This document shows, piece after piece, positions 47,620-59,085 of a stretch of DNA of 64,000 nt. Position 1 is the first letter of the stretch, and every line of letters starts with the position of its first letter. Location of the stretch: the NCBI GenBank assembly GCA_903813345.2, contig CAIIXF020000011.1:25536166-25600165 (forward strand). Direction: 5' to 3'. Below the pieces are notes generated by a model that saw nothing but the letters and a program-made list of their open reading frames with translations, was not told where the DNA came from and made no database searches. The position numbers were made by a program, and so were the translations under genes. This DNA is from Owenia fusiformis (Eukaryota; Annelida; Polychaeta; Sabellida; Oweniidae).

Positions 47620-49003
47620 ATGGCCAAAAGCGTACTAGCAGGTGAGGAATTATTGATTGATAATTCACTTGTGCAAGTTAAGAATAGGCAGCCTGTATGA
47701 AATGTACTTACAGGTGTTGGTCATTTTGATGAACCTGATATGGAGCAACTACCAGGAGCTGCTCCTCATGGGAATTTTCAGCCTGACAAAGTTGTAACTG
47801 GCGAACCTACATTCATCACCCTTGATCTTGAAACTACTGATTTGAGTAAGTTTTCAAAAAAAATTGAACTTTTTGTTGCTACCATTCATGGTGACATATT
47901 GTTATTGACCGAACTTTTTGAGGATGGTGTTTGGTCGGTGGGGTTGGTCAGAATTCAGTGTCTGTAACAAATGGCAGGTGATAACATTTTGCATGTAGTT
48001 TTGTGTAAATTCCAAATCAATTTGAAATTATTGAATCAAATGTTCTCCAAAAGTACAGTATTTTTAAATAATTTGATTTAATTTTCACTGCAATATTCTT
48101 TCTACATAGTGCCTAAGAAAATGTTGTAAACCAAAATGGCTGAAGCATTTATTAAGGAGATTATGATGATATTACAAGCAATAGACATTTCCGATAAATC
48201 GTGCCATCTTTTGATCCATCAGGGAAACTATAACTTATTGACCAGATTGATGATGTCATTGGTTGCAGGTAGCAAACTGCCCATTCAAAAATGGTATTAA
48301 CTTTTTGCTAATTTTATAAATGTACAACCTATGACATCAATCTAGCCAATATATTGTGGTTTCTCTGACGGATCAAAAGATGGCACGATTTATCGGAAAC
48401 GTCTATTAACATAGAATTCAGCTGTAACTGTATTATACTGTTTCAGTACGTGGTGGCATAATGCCACATATTACACAGATTGCTGCAGCTGACATCAAAT
48501 CAAACACCTGTTTTGCGGTCTACTGTAAGCCCAAAGTTCCAATTTGTTCTGAGGTACAGAAAATTACAGGGATATCACTTAATGATGATGGAGATATGGT
48601 TGTAAATGGCCGTTGTGTCGAATCATTGGATATCAAACTTGCCCTCGAACAACTGTGTACCTGGCTGCTGAATTTCAAAACTTCAAAACTTTACATTATT
48701 GCCCACAATGGCCAAATGTTTGACATGCCAGTGCTAATGACTGCATTGAAAAAAACTGGAACAATCAATTCCTTTTTGAAGGCAGTCAGTGGCTGTATAG
48801 ACAGTCTGAAAGTGTTCAGGAAAAAGTTTCCAAATAGATCCCATAAACAGAAAGACCTTGTGTTTGATCTTCTTGGTATGACGTATGAATCCCATAATGC
48901 TGAGGGTGATGTGAAGGCACTTGGCAAACTAGTGAATTTGTGTGAAAGCTCAGAACTACTATCAGCTAGCTTTTCCCCATTGGCTGTAATAAATACACTT
49001 TAA
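47620..49003 (+). CDS. TREX-like DEDDh 3'-5' exonuclease
   Basis: Proposed coding exons are 47620-47641, 47714-47845 and 48447-49003. Donors (GCAG|GTGAGG, TTGA|GTAAGT) and acceptors (TTACAG, TTTCAG) agree in phase throughout, giving 236 residues. If the 22-base first exon is wrong, the ATG at 47740 gives 220. The exonuclease fold is complete: Exo I LDLET (Asp45, Glu47), Exo II IIAHNGQMFD (Asp144) and Exo III HNAEGDV (His201, Asp206), the five metal and general-base residues of DEDDh enzymes. The intron splits Exo I (LDLETTDL / IRGG...ITQIAAA). Known relatives (TREX1/2, DnaQ-type) degrade DNA 3' ends and limit self-DNA sensing. No C-terminal membrane anchor is present, so I infer a soluble enzyme. 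TREX subtype is not resolved. Confidence 0.85.
48180..48407. mobile_element. Foldback element in the exonuclease intron
   Basis: The left AATAGACATTTCCGATAAAT and the inverted right end AATAGACGTTTCCGATAAAT begin arms of about 70 bases around a centre of about 85 bases. It occupies 228 of the 601 intron bases. No clear target duplication. Confidence 0.8.
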
Positions 49004-51431
49004 GTTGTAATGCATAGAAATGAAAAATGTGTCACCACTAAACATTCTTCTGTGGCCGGAGAACATTGTAGAACAAGGTTGGAATATGGGACATCTGAAT
49101 GTTATATAGTCTGGAAAAGATGGCCTGCATGACTGTTTTATTCTGAAAAACTGTGAGGAACTGAGGGTTGCCTTTGGGAAGTTCTAAAAAGGAAGTCGTT
49201 CAAAAGTTAATTTGGGGAATCTTGAAACTGATCAAAGTTTTGTTGAAACACATACGATGCTGTAAAATCGTCACATAATATTTATGTTGTACATTTATTT
49301 CCTTCAGTCTGAATATAGATAAATGAGGATTGGTTTTACAAAATAGTGTTCCTTCTGAAACATATTTGCCTTTTGATGCCTAAGACACTTTTCTCAAGGA
49401 TAAAATGCACAAATGAAGCAAAGGTTTTGCTAATATTCATGATGGCAAAATAATCTCTAAAAGCTGGATGTAATGTTACCTGTTAAATCTTCATTGTTCT
49501 GCCATTTGCTTTTCAGAACCTTTTTCATTCCATGGAATTCGTGAAAAACATAAATTCTCATGGAACAAAAACGACTGGAATAACACGTCACATGCGCACA
49601 CACGGAATTGTTAGTTTATACCAATCAGATTATTTGATATTTTCCTGCACATGAAATGTTCACCCTTATCAATCATCCATCCATCTGTTGGTCCATTCAT
49701 CTATAGAGGAACAAAAGAAAAAAGAGACTCTTTAGCTTATAATTAGAGAAGGGCCTGTCACGGTTTTTCAAGGTAACGCATTAAAATGATAGTCTACTTC
49801 ATTTCAGTAGAGGGTATTTGCCTTTCGTAGTGCCTACTGTCGAGTGTGGATCCATCACCTGACATGGTCAATTTTTACGATGCATTACCTTGTTTTGTTG
49901 AATCAATCGCAGATGTTTTAGTTTTACAACGTTCAAACTATTTTTTTTGTAAAGCATCTGAATATGAATTTGGTTACTGCTTTCAATGCTTTTTGTGAGG
50001 GACTAAAATAAGGAATGCACAAAACAAATGCGTATTTTCTCAGACTTAAAGTGGGAGTATCGATTGCCGAGTCGTATCCAATGATCCTGGGCCTATCGTA
50101 AAATGAAAGCTTTGAATATGTTGTTGCCTTTAAAAATGTATCTATTTTCCATGTATGCTACTAGAATTTGTGCACATACCTTATAACGATCGATAATGGC
50201 AAAGGAAAATCCTCTAATTCTTCGTCATAATTTCTCCTTCGACGTCCGCCATTTTTTATTAAACCGGAAGTTTTTCTCTGACGTCCGCGCAATGTTTTTT
50301 CACTTTTATTTCAGATTACGCTTCGGATTCAACATTAATGCTTTCTAATATTAATTAAGTGTTTTCTATCAGAAAGATTTCATAAAAAGACTCACACTAT
50401 CAGAGATTTTATCGATTCGAGCAGCCAGAAAAATTAGTTTCAATTTCACCCGCTAGGTGTTTCGACGTCGACTTGGAAAGAATTTGAAAAATCTATGAGT
50501 GGGACTCCTTGTATGGAATTGTAGATTCTAAACGATTTGCCAGTTCTACTGGTTGATGAATATTGCCATATGCATACATTTTTATAAAATAGGAATAAGG
50601 AAGAAGATGTTGGACCAAACTTCACCCCGATAGCTCAGAAAAGGTAAAATTTCTCCATTTTTCTCTCCACAGACCTTAGAGCCGCTTTAACTTACATGAA
50701 CAGATAGCATACAAGATAACAAATGAATTTAAGATGTTTGTTTTGTTCATGTGTTTCGTTGTTCTTGAACCTAAACATTTTCATAGTTTTGTAGTTCCTC
50801 TATTGTTAAGGTTAAACCATTTATGCTCATGTATTACTGTATGTAGTTGGTAAAGAAAATAATATGACATGATATTAAGGTTGTGTACTTGTAAACTAAA
50901 ATGTTTCTTTATTTGTATACAATTTGTATAAAATCTAATATTTTCTTTGAATGTGCCCGGGAATTCAATTTCTCAGATATTTTTTGACATAGGTAGCAAA
51001 CTAACAGCAACATTGGTTTTGTGCCTCCGTGTGCAATCTTTTTATGACTATTAGGTTGGCCTTAGTCTTATAGACAATGTACATCTTCATGAAGTCCCTT
51101 TCCTGCTTGACATATATTGCAGTAAAAAGGCTCTCCTCGTGCTTTTTTAGCAACCTTTTGATGGCAAAGGTTTAGTAGCATTTGTTACATTTTTAGTTAG
51201 AACTACTGTCTAAACATGTGTACGTTGAACACATATTTTTATTTTTTATTTTATTTATTTTTATTCAAGTACTCATTTAATACATTTCAAGTACAATATG
51301 TAATTTCACAAAAGTTTTATATGTAGAAATATGTACTATAAGTTGTATGAGTTTAAATAAATATAATTTTACATGATCTTACAACTTGAACTTCATTCAT
51401 ACCCAATACCCATTCAAATTCATTCATACAT
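49004..51431. other. Gene-free stretch after the exonuclease gene
   Basis: A weak inverted pair CAAGGTAAYGCAT (49769, 49893) may be a small element. Candidate promoter motifs lie near 50247-50271. No exon is recognised; an AG|GTAAAA..CCACAG|A pair at 50640-50690 is too weak to call. Confidence 0.4.
50247..50271. promoter_or_regulatory. YY1-like and ETS-like promoter motifs
   Basis: CGCCATTTT (50247-50255) and ACCGGAAGT (50263-50271) lie 8 bases apart, beside two GACGTCCGC copies (50241, 50281). The YY1/ETS pairing is common at animal housekeeping promoters. No attached gene is visible in this window. Confidence 0.35.
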
Positions 51432-53433
51432 GGGCTTGAGCAAGCTATTGGTAGCACTTTCATATTGGCACCCAGAAAAAATGCAAGGCTTAAGATACAG
51501 ATGTGAAATCAGTCTTATTTATTAGGTACATCCACTATATGTCTGGGGAAGATATCATTTTCTTGAAAGATGAATGATAATTTTTTTATAAATTTTCATG
51601 TATCAATATATGCCTTATTCTCTATGTAACAAATTCCCAAGAAAATATCCACATTTACAAATATACTTCAAGCATGTACTTGAAGAGAGTAAGTTAAAGT
51701 AATTTGGCTGCATTGGAAAGATTAAGGAATTTGCTTTAAAATGATATGCAACAAGTGTGTCCATAATAGTGAATAGAGTTTTGATAACCACTTGTAGCAC
51801 ACAACCGTTGGTGTAACATTTCATTGTAAATTTTATGTTAAAAAAGATTTTTGAACATATTTTCCAATGTTTGCTTACTGTTTTTTTATGATGATATCAA
51901 AAGTACTGAATGTTAGAATTCTGTCAATAAAAAATTATAGAAAAGGCTGTAGTGGTTCCTGAGATATTGGCTCTCAAAATAAGTAACTGATTTTCCGACA
52001 CGCAAATGTCTTTTCCGAAGAGCATGTGTATTTCAAGACTTAAGTAATATGATACACTAAAAACTATTTTAAAACAAAATGCATTTAGTTTCTTGAATAT
52101 TCAAAACAAATTAGTAGCTTTGAACTGTCATATATACCTGTAAAATCAATTTTAAAATTCCGACACAAGAATAAAGTCCTTTCCGCAGAGCTCTTCGGAA
52201 AAGACAAACTCTGTCAAAACAGTGCATTTACCAACAATTTTAAAGAGAAACACATTGGAATATATTTACTGATGAACTTTTATACATAAAATATCTTTAC
52301 TGAAGTAACTGAGACTTAAACAGGAACTACAAAAGTAAATGTGTCCTTTCCGAAGAGCAATCCAATCTCTGATTAGGAATGCTATATTGGATGTCAATAA
52401 CTAACTTTTCTACTTATGTATAAAGGCACTAGCACAATGTTTACAAATATTACATTGAATCTTGATTTGGACAGTACTGTAAAACCCTTTAAAACACTCA
52501 AGTGTAAAATTGCAAATAAAGAATGCTGCAAATATAAAATTGTATCTTCATCACTATTTTTCCTGTGATAATAGGTTTAATCCACTGACAATTACCACCA
52601 ACAATTGAGTCGTTTCTGTGCATAATGCTGTTACATAGGCCCACGTGTCCCTGGCCCAGCAGCTACAAAAACTATAAGTACATTCAGACTTTAATGATGT
52701 TCTGCCTTATTATCGCCCATATATCTACCTATGAAAAATTGCAGATAATGTTGTAATCTGTGGTAAATCTCGAAAACATGAATACACGAATAGAAACAAA
52801 TGTACAATCACCGAAAATTGCTCCCACAAATTTAATCTATTTAACAGCATTTAGCAATACACTAAAAAATGTCCTTTCCGAAGAGCTTTGGACAAGTGTA
52901 GTTTAGTCATATGGTACACATATATACTATCATGATTGTCTCATATATAATCAAACATTATCAAGGACTTTGTAATGATTCAGACAGAAGGTAAAATCAA
53001 CAGGATATTCAACGTTATTAAGTATTATCGTAATTGGAAAAATGATTGATTTTTTTGCCAAAATCACAGGCCAAGTGACGAGACTGGTCTTCCTATTTCA
53101 TTTCTATGATAATGATTCAGATAAAAACTATTAGTTATTTAGAACCATATATGTGCATGCTTTAAAACAAAATATGCGGAACATATAATGAAACTTATAT
53201 ATACCCTTTAATAATTGCAATTATGTGTGTGTCCTTTCCGAAGAGCCAAAGTTGGGTCTTATAATATCATCCTGATTTTTCCGATATCGATGCAAAAAGT
53301 TATCTCTGGGTCAATAAAAAATAAAAGGTAAGACATTAAGTAAAATTATGATTCAGAAAAATATTTTGTTCTAGCAAGTTTGAAAATCCACCTCTTTGGG
53401 ACTAAAAGTGCTACCAATAGCTTGCTCAAGCCC
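51432..53433. mobile_element. 2.0-kb TIR element of unknown class
   Basis: The left end begins GGGCTTGAGCAAGCTATTGG and the right end is its exact inverse over 29 bases (to ..TAGCACTTT). ACAT flanks both ends (51428-51431, 53434-53437), a possible 4-bp target duplication. No coding frame above 70 codons. The right two thirds carry six copies of a 17-base motif. I cannot place it in a superfamily. Confidence 0.7.
52007..53246. repeat. Six dispersed copies of TGTCYTTTCCGAAGAGC
   Basis: Copies at 52007, 52175 (one internal change, CGCAGAGC), 52190 (inverted, exact), 52342, 52870 and 53230. The 52175 and 52190 copies form a back-to-back pair. Flanking bases are unrelated except between the first two, so the motif itself is what is conserved. 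Confidence 0.9.
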
Positions 53434-54631
53434 ACATGCATTCTCCCACTCACACGTTGACTTTTACATTGGTATATCTCTTCAATTAGAGTCCTAATAG
53501 ACCATTTATTTTTATCAAATGAAACAACGTTGAACGTTGAACATATGGAGTTCCCAGTTGGCAGATGTTCACTCCATAGGTGCAATTTTATACAGAAGTC
53601 AGAGGAATATGTGATAAGAAGAGGTGTTCACTAGAGAGAGATGTTCATTGATACAGGGTTTACCGTGCAGCACGTTTACCAAGACTTTTTTTTATATTCT
53701 AAGACTATGCAAAACAATGAGGCATGAATTTCAAATAATTAAAAATTAGATCTGTATTGGAATCATCTTATATACAGTAATATTATGTGGTAAAAGGTTG
53801 CACAACTGTCAGAATGCAGGATGTCTGTGTGCTATTTCGATTAAATTCATATTAGCCCTATTTACACTACACATGGCATTCCAAGACGTCTTGGCAAAAA
53901 CGATCAACAAATGGATGACTATAATTGAGTACCCAACATTACTTAGTTTATGAAATGTCATAAGTTCAAATTAGAAAATGACAGTTAATATCCTCAACTT
54001 TCACATATGATATCTGCACCGCTTGTTTTCGTGTAGCACAATCTGCATAGGGTGATAGTCAGCTTTTACCATGGGAACGGTTTAACCAAGTAGAGAGCTT
54101 TTGCCAAGGTAGGAGCTTTTTTGGTTAAAACATCATGTGAAAGTGCCCAGAATGGTGAAAAACTGCAAGGTTTTGATAATTTATGGCCAGGGGGTGGGGA
54201 GGAGCGACTGCTGTCCCGCTCCGCCATGTCTATACATGTTTATACTTCAAATGGTCTTGATTTATTTTGCAACTGTATTTCAATTGTGCTAAACATTTAC
54301 TGAAAATACATCTGCATAAGATGTAAGCTTGGCATTTTGAAAAATTGCCATCCATTTTCTTCAATGTAATATTTCGATTATTTGATGTTGAACCCTCATA
54401 TCTTTTGGTCTTATTTCAATCAACATATTCCCTAGATCTATTTGATGTCTGTAAATATTTTATTGGCTCACAATTGATGAAGAAATTCAGTGTCTACTGT
54501 ATACCTTTGCATCTGAACAGTAGAGATTGTAACAAAGGTATTCACATAGATCTTTTCTTCACTGTAATGATGACAATGCATATTTCCTGAAAATATGGAC
54601 CTTTAAGCTATAAATAAACAAGTTACAATTT
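53434..54631. other. Gene-free stretch
   Basis: At 53560-53670 GTTCACT/GTTCATT motifs and ACAGGGTTTACCGTG resemble a decayed copy of the small MITE at 3389. Otherwise I see nothing. Confidence 0.4.
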
Positions 54632-54737
54632 CAGAGGCAGGTATTGACGGAGCATGCTATTGTGAAGTTTTCTTGGTGTTTTTACGAAAAATAGCATGCT
54701 CTGTCAGAGCAGACAAATCTTTCGATACCTGCCTGTG
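54632..54737. mobile_element. 106-bp hairpin MITE
   Basis: The outer CAGAGGCAGGTAT and the inverted right end CACAGGCAGGTAT, plus inner GAGCATGCTATT arms, fold back on each other. AATTT flanks both sides and may be the target duplication. Confidence 0.7.
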
Positions 54738-55389
54738 AATTTTAAGATTTTGCTGAAGAGTTTGTTAGTTACCCCCAAATAAAAAAAAATAATTTTTTTG
54801 AATTTATAAATCTGTCAAAGACAAGACTACCTTAAACATAACTTTGTGTATCACTTTGTGCAGAATGTGATATCATATCTCTGTCTATATGGGTTAATTA
54901 TTGTTATTCGAGAGCATTATTCCACCAATAATTAAGATTTCATATATTTCCAAATTTGTTTTTTTCAGGTTCAAAGAGGCACCATTGATGTCCATTTCAC
55001 CAATATGTCAAAAGAATGATGCTGTGGGGAATATGTTCTGCCAGGTCCATGCGATACACAGCGGGGCTCCATGTAACCCAAATCTTAGCAATATTGTCAT
55101 ACTCAAAGTTCGATAATTCTGAGTCACAATGTCCACTAAGAGTAACTCATCGACATCAAAGATGAGTTTAAAGGCACAGAACGTTATTCCAAGAAGAGAC
55201 AAGCTCAAGAAATGTGACTTCTATTAAGGTGAGATTTTTGTTTTTGTTACACCTGAATCCTTGTCATCATTATCACGGTAAAGGTTATAATCATCTTCAC
55301 TACCAAGAATTCTATTTCATTGACTGAGTTAAGTTAAACATTAGCTTGTTCTAGCCTATTTTTGACTACATTCAAAACTTTATCATGAT
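54738..55389. other. Gene-free stretch beside the gypsy remnant
   Basis: Minus-strand frames near 54900-55210 could be further retroelement debris, but I recognise no motif in them. Confidence 0.3.
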
Positions 55390-56100
55390 CACTACGCAAT
55401 TTTCCATATGATGTCATCCATGAATACATGACATCCTTCGATTCCCTCGAGAATATGAGTCATTTGTTTCTAGAATATCTCTGGGGCACACAGTGTACCT
55501 TCTGGAAGTCTTTGAAAACAGTATCTACCTGCTGGTAATTGGCCCAGTGTCTAACAGAATTTGAAGAAAACCAAAGTTCATTTTACACGCAGCCTTCCAA
55601 CTGAGTAAATCATCTCTTTTATTGCTTGCCACAATTGTGCATCATGAATTAATACAGGAAACTTCAGCTATAAATTCACCTACATTGGACAAGGACTCAA
55701 GGGGTTTTCAAAGGAATATTGACAGACCTTACCTTTGGCTTGAACTGATTATAAGTATGTTTTACTAATTACTGTGGCATCTGCCCCAGTGTCAATCTTA
55801 AAATCAAAGAGATTTTTTATTAAATGAGAGCATAACACTCCAAGGAGGGTCAATTTGATCACTAGAAGCAGAAATTGGGTTTATGCCATCGATACAGAAT
55901 TGATTTTTTAAATGTTTTTTTGTTTATTCATTTAGACTTCATGTAGACAACAGCCTATGTTTTGCAACCTTGTGCAAAATATCCCTTTTTACACTTGCCA
56001 CAAGTCTTGTTGTATTCATTTAGACTTCATATAGAAAACAGCCTGTGTTTTGCAACCTTGTGCAAAATATCCCTTTTTACACTTGCCACAAGTCTTGTTG
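55390..56100 (-). pseudogene. Ty3/gypsy-type gag-pol remnant
   Basis: On the minus strand, in retroelement order: a zinc-knuckle-like CGKCKKGYFAQGC (about 56045-56090; histidine replaced, one residue short), an aspartic-protease active site FKIDTGADATVI (55770-55805), and a reverse-transcriptase palm fragment with CAPEIF and VFMDDI (55405-55495), the FxDD box. Multiple stops and frame changes separate them, and much of the reverse transcriptase, RNase H and integrase is absent. It is an old, inactive copy of the K02A2.6-like gypsy type. Confidence 0.8.
55925..56100. repeat. 88-bp tandem duplication across the zinc knuckle
   Basis: 55925-56012 and 56013-56100 differ at only a few bases. Eighty-eight is not a multiple of three, so the duplication adds a frameshift. 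It is younger than most of the decay of the element. Confidence 0.95.
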
Positions 56101-57107
56101 TAAGCTGGACATTAGCGAGAACGATGGCTTTGGTCACAACTGTCACACTTCCTGTCATTGAGTCAAACTCAAACTGTGCAATAATTTACATGCCATCACA
56201 ATGAGGAATAGCTGTAGATATATATGTAGGCGTAGGTATATAGAAGCTATTTATAATAATATGAAAATGATTATCTTTAAATTGTGGACCAATGCCACAT
56301 AGGATGTGTGGTCTCCTGCCTCCAAAGGGTATTGTAATGTATGCATTTTTACAAAAATCAAAAAGGTCCGCTTTCATTCTGGATATGTCAAATACTTCCT
56401 CACCTTCTTGTTTGGAAGAAATATTTATTCCTATTCTTAATTTCCACCTCTGTTACCCCTGTGGCTTTCTCATCATCATCATCATTTGTGTCATCCTCAA
56501 GTAATTTCGACATTTCTATGAACTCATTATTTTAAATTTTTGGTTTAAGAGCCTGAGGTATAGTATGTATAAGTGATGATGAGGTATCCAGTAAGGGCAT
56601 TGAAGGCTTTGTATTACCCCTTTGTATGGCCGAAGCTTGTCCCATATTATGTGAGGGAGAACTGTTCCAATATCCCCGATTCCATTGTCCACTATGCTGC
56701 ACTTGAGGTGTCCCACCCTGTTGCCACCCGTGTGTCCCTTGAGTTGGATTACACTAAGACTGTATACCTTGTGGGTAAAGCTGATTTTGACCTGATATGA
56801 ATGACCAATACCCCCCCCCCCCAATATGGTCCCAAACCTTGTGATGGAAAGCTCCCCAATTGCTAGATTTGTCCATAGGGTTCCTGTGTTTGTTTTTATA
56901 CCACAGTTTAAAGCTCTCAGCTTGTTATTCTCACCATTTGTTGGGTTGTTTTAAATGTGCAGACTCCAACACCCAACACTTGATACAGACTAAAAACTAC
57001 TGAAAACCATCATATGCATTTATATTTTCAATATTTATTTTCAAATTATATGGGTTTGATAAGTAATGAAAACATAATGGTAACAGTCTCTTATTTTCTT
57101 TTCATTC
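56101..57107. other. Gene-free stretch
   Basis: A short TCATCATCATCATCAT microsatellite (56470) and a C10-12 run (56810). Short open frames on both strands at 56186-56824 show no domain. Confidence 0.4.
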
Positions 57108-58072
57108 TCAGAACTGCTTTGAGAAATCTTGCTGAATCCTTTTTCCATTCATCTTAATTATTTTTTCTTTATGTCTGGCCCCTTTGCAGTGTCTCAAAGG
57201 TACCTTTCTGTTAGGGTTGAAGCAGCTCGACCAGTTGATACTTACCAATGTAGCAGGAGCTTCATGACTAAAGGAATTGCAGAACTCAACCATCTTTGCA
57301 CTAAGAACCTTCATTTGCATGTTTGTCATTTCTAATCCTTGATGGATGGCACTGTTCACCAACTTCGAGTCCAGGAATTGCTCTGAGCTCAGTCACAGCC
57401 ATGGCCCTCTGGGTCATGATCAGAGACCATTTTTGCATTGCATTTTTGAATTTCTAAAGGCCACTATTAACTTCATTCTTATTTACAGATTGATCTAATG
57501 AAAAGTATTTGTGAAGGTGCTCAATGAAGATATGATCATTAACTATAATATAACTGCCCATTCATAAAGCCCATAAAGCCCATGAACTTTCTCCCAATAC
57601 CCAGCTTCAGTTAGGATAAATTCAATTCCAGCTTCTTTTATCATTATACCAAGTACAACATAAAAGACAAGCTCAATATGGAAGTTTCCGAGCATGTTTA
57701 ACAGCTTGTCAAACAAAGGGGACTTAAGAGCTTGGAAAGAGTATGTTTTGAGGGCTAAAGCCAAATCATATGTCACAACTGCATATTCCTGATTTGTTTC
57801 TTTTGCCATGTTCAATGTTCGAATCATATCTCCCTTACAACTGCATTATCTGTTGGAGACTTTGAAATTGAGTCCATGTAACAGATACGCTGAAGAAGTA
57901 AGTTATCCTCCATGAACTTACTGATGAATCCAGCATAAAGTGGTAGGTTTCCATTCTTCAGTTGTAAGAACCCATACAAATTCAATGTTTTTATGATAAG
58001 CTCTTTGGGCGGTATGTGAGTTGCTGTACTGCCCATATTGTCATTTGTAATTGTTTCACTTTTGAGAGGCAC
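57108..58072 (-). pseudogene. Broken copy of a dispersed invertebrate repeat ORF
   Basis: Three minus-strand blocks in order resemble one protein family seen in many copies in coral, mollusc and lancelet genomes: MAKETNQEYAVVTYDLALAL with LLNMLGNFHIEL (57543-57827), NAMQKWSLIMTQRAMAVTEL (about 57400-57450) and QMKVLSAKMVEFCNSF (57108-57362). Stops and frameshifts separate the blocks. From memory this family is mobile-element-associated but of unassigned class; no catalytic motif can be named. Confidence 0.6.
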
Positions 58073-58634
58073 CTGTCAAAACCAAAATGCACCTGCCAAA
58101 ATTTCAATAAAAGCTTTATTTTTGCAAAGTACAAACTTAATGATTATTTATGTATTGAATATCTTTATGAAAATTGTTAGATAAATTTATTTGAGTTACA
58201 TATTTTAGCAATTAGTTTAATATTAGTTTTATCACTTATTATCATATTGATTTGACATGTTAGAATGCAATTCAATTCATTAAATTCTTTGGTGTAAAAA
58301 TAAATATAACGTTGGACTGATGAACATAAAAAATAAAACCTTGATTAAAGTAATTACATCGTCAGTTCTTTGCCTTTTGTGTTCCAATGCATGTCGCTCT
58401 CGAGTCTAATCCTTGTCCGACAACATATACCCTTTTGATTCATTTCCCATCCATATCAGTTTATAAATATTTGATTCACCTGTCTTACAATATATGTCAA
58501 CTAGTAGATCCCATCATCTAGCACCTATTTTAGCTCCATGCGGTTGGTGTTGAGCTGAGTAATGACTTTCTCATAATGTTTCCTTTTCCTTTGGTTTAAT
58601 TGTTATTGTTTAGTTGCCTTGATCATTGATTACA
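58073..58634. other. Gene-free AT-rich stretch
   Basis: No motif, repeat end or open frame of note. Confidence 0.5.
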
Positions 58635-58925
58635 TCACTGTCTGTGGGGTTGACGCTGATAGTATGCAACCTTTATTCTCAGTAATTCAGCTATGGGTAT
58701 GTTATCCTCAATATCAGTACTGCATGAGACATCTGTATCGTTTCCTGTGATGTTAGCCAATTCTTTTTCCTGTTCTTGTTTCAGAATATACAAATGACAG
58801 TCAATATCTCCTTCAGAGTCACTAAATCTTGCAGAGTCAATATAATGATAAGGTTTCTGGACTATCCCAATCATTTCCATGCTTAAAAAGCACTGCCATT
58901 GAAATATTTTAAGAATGTAACCCAT
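58635..58925 (-). pseudogene. Acidic ORF fragment, perhaps a transposase tail
   Basis: 96 codons with an acidic, Ser-rich middle (RFSDSEGDID, NDTDVSCSTDIEDNIPIAELL). It lies 160 bases downstream, same strand, of the pogo-like exon ending at 59086, so it could be the degenerate acidic C-terminus of that transposase. No conserved domain supports this beyond position and composition. Confidence 0.25.
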
Positions 58926-59085
58926 GTACGCATGTCTTACTGGCTGTCATGGTTCAGGCTTATATGATGCCAATACTCAGTGACATCCCTTATCATGCCA
59001 ATTAACCTGCAAAAAAGCATAGCACATGGAATAATTACAAAGCAAAAATTAGACCTCCCATTATTTTTTCCTAAGCCTTCTATTT

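Noticed and set aside
49769-49893. Small element bounded by CAAGGTAAYGCAT inverted words
   Set aside because: Only 13 bases pair and no target duplication could be found; left as a note.
50620-50645. tRNA gene suggested by GATAGCTCAG
   Set aside because: Only the D-arm-like word is present; no T-arm, no acceptor pairing.
53346-53585. 79-codon minus-strand frame at the right end of the 2.0-kb element
   Set aside because: It crosses the element border into unrelated DNA and has no recognisable motif.
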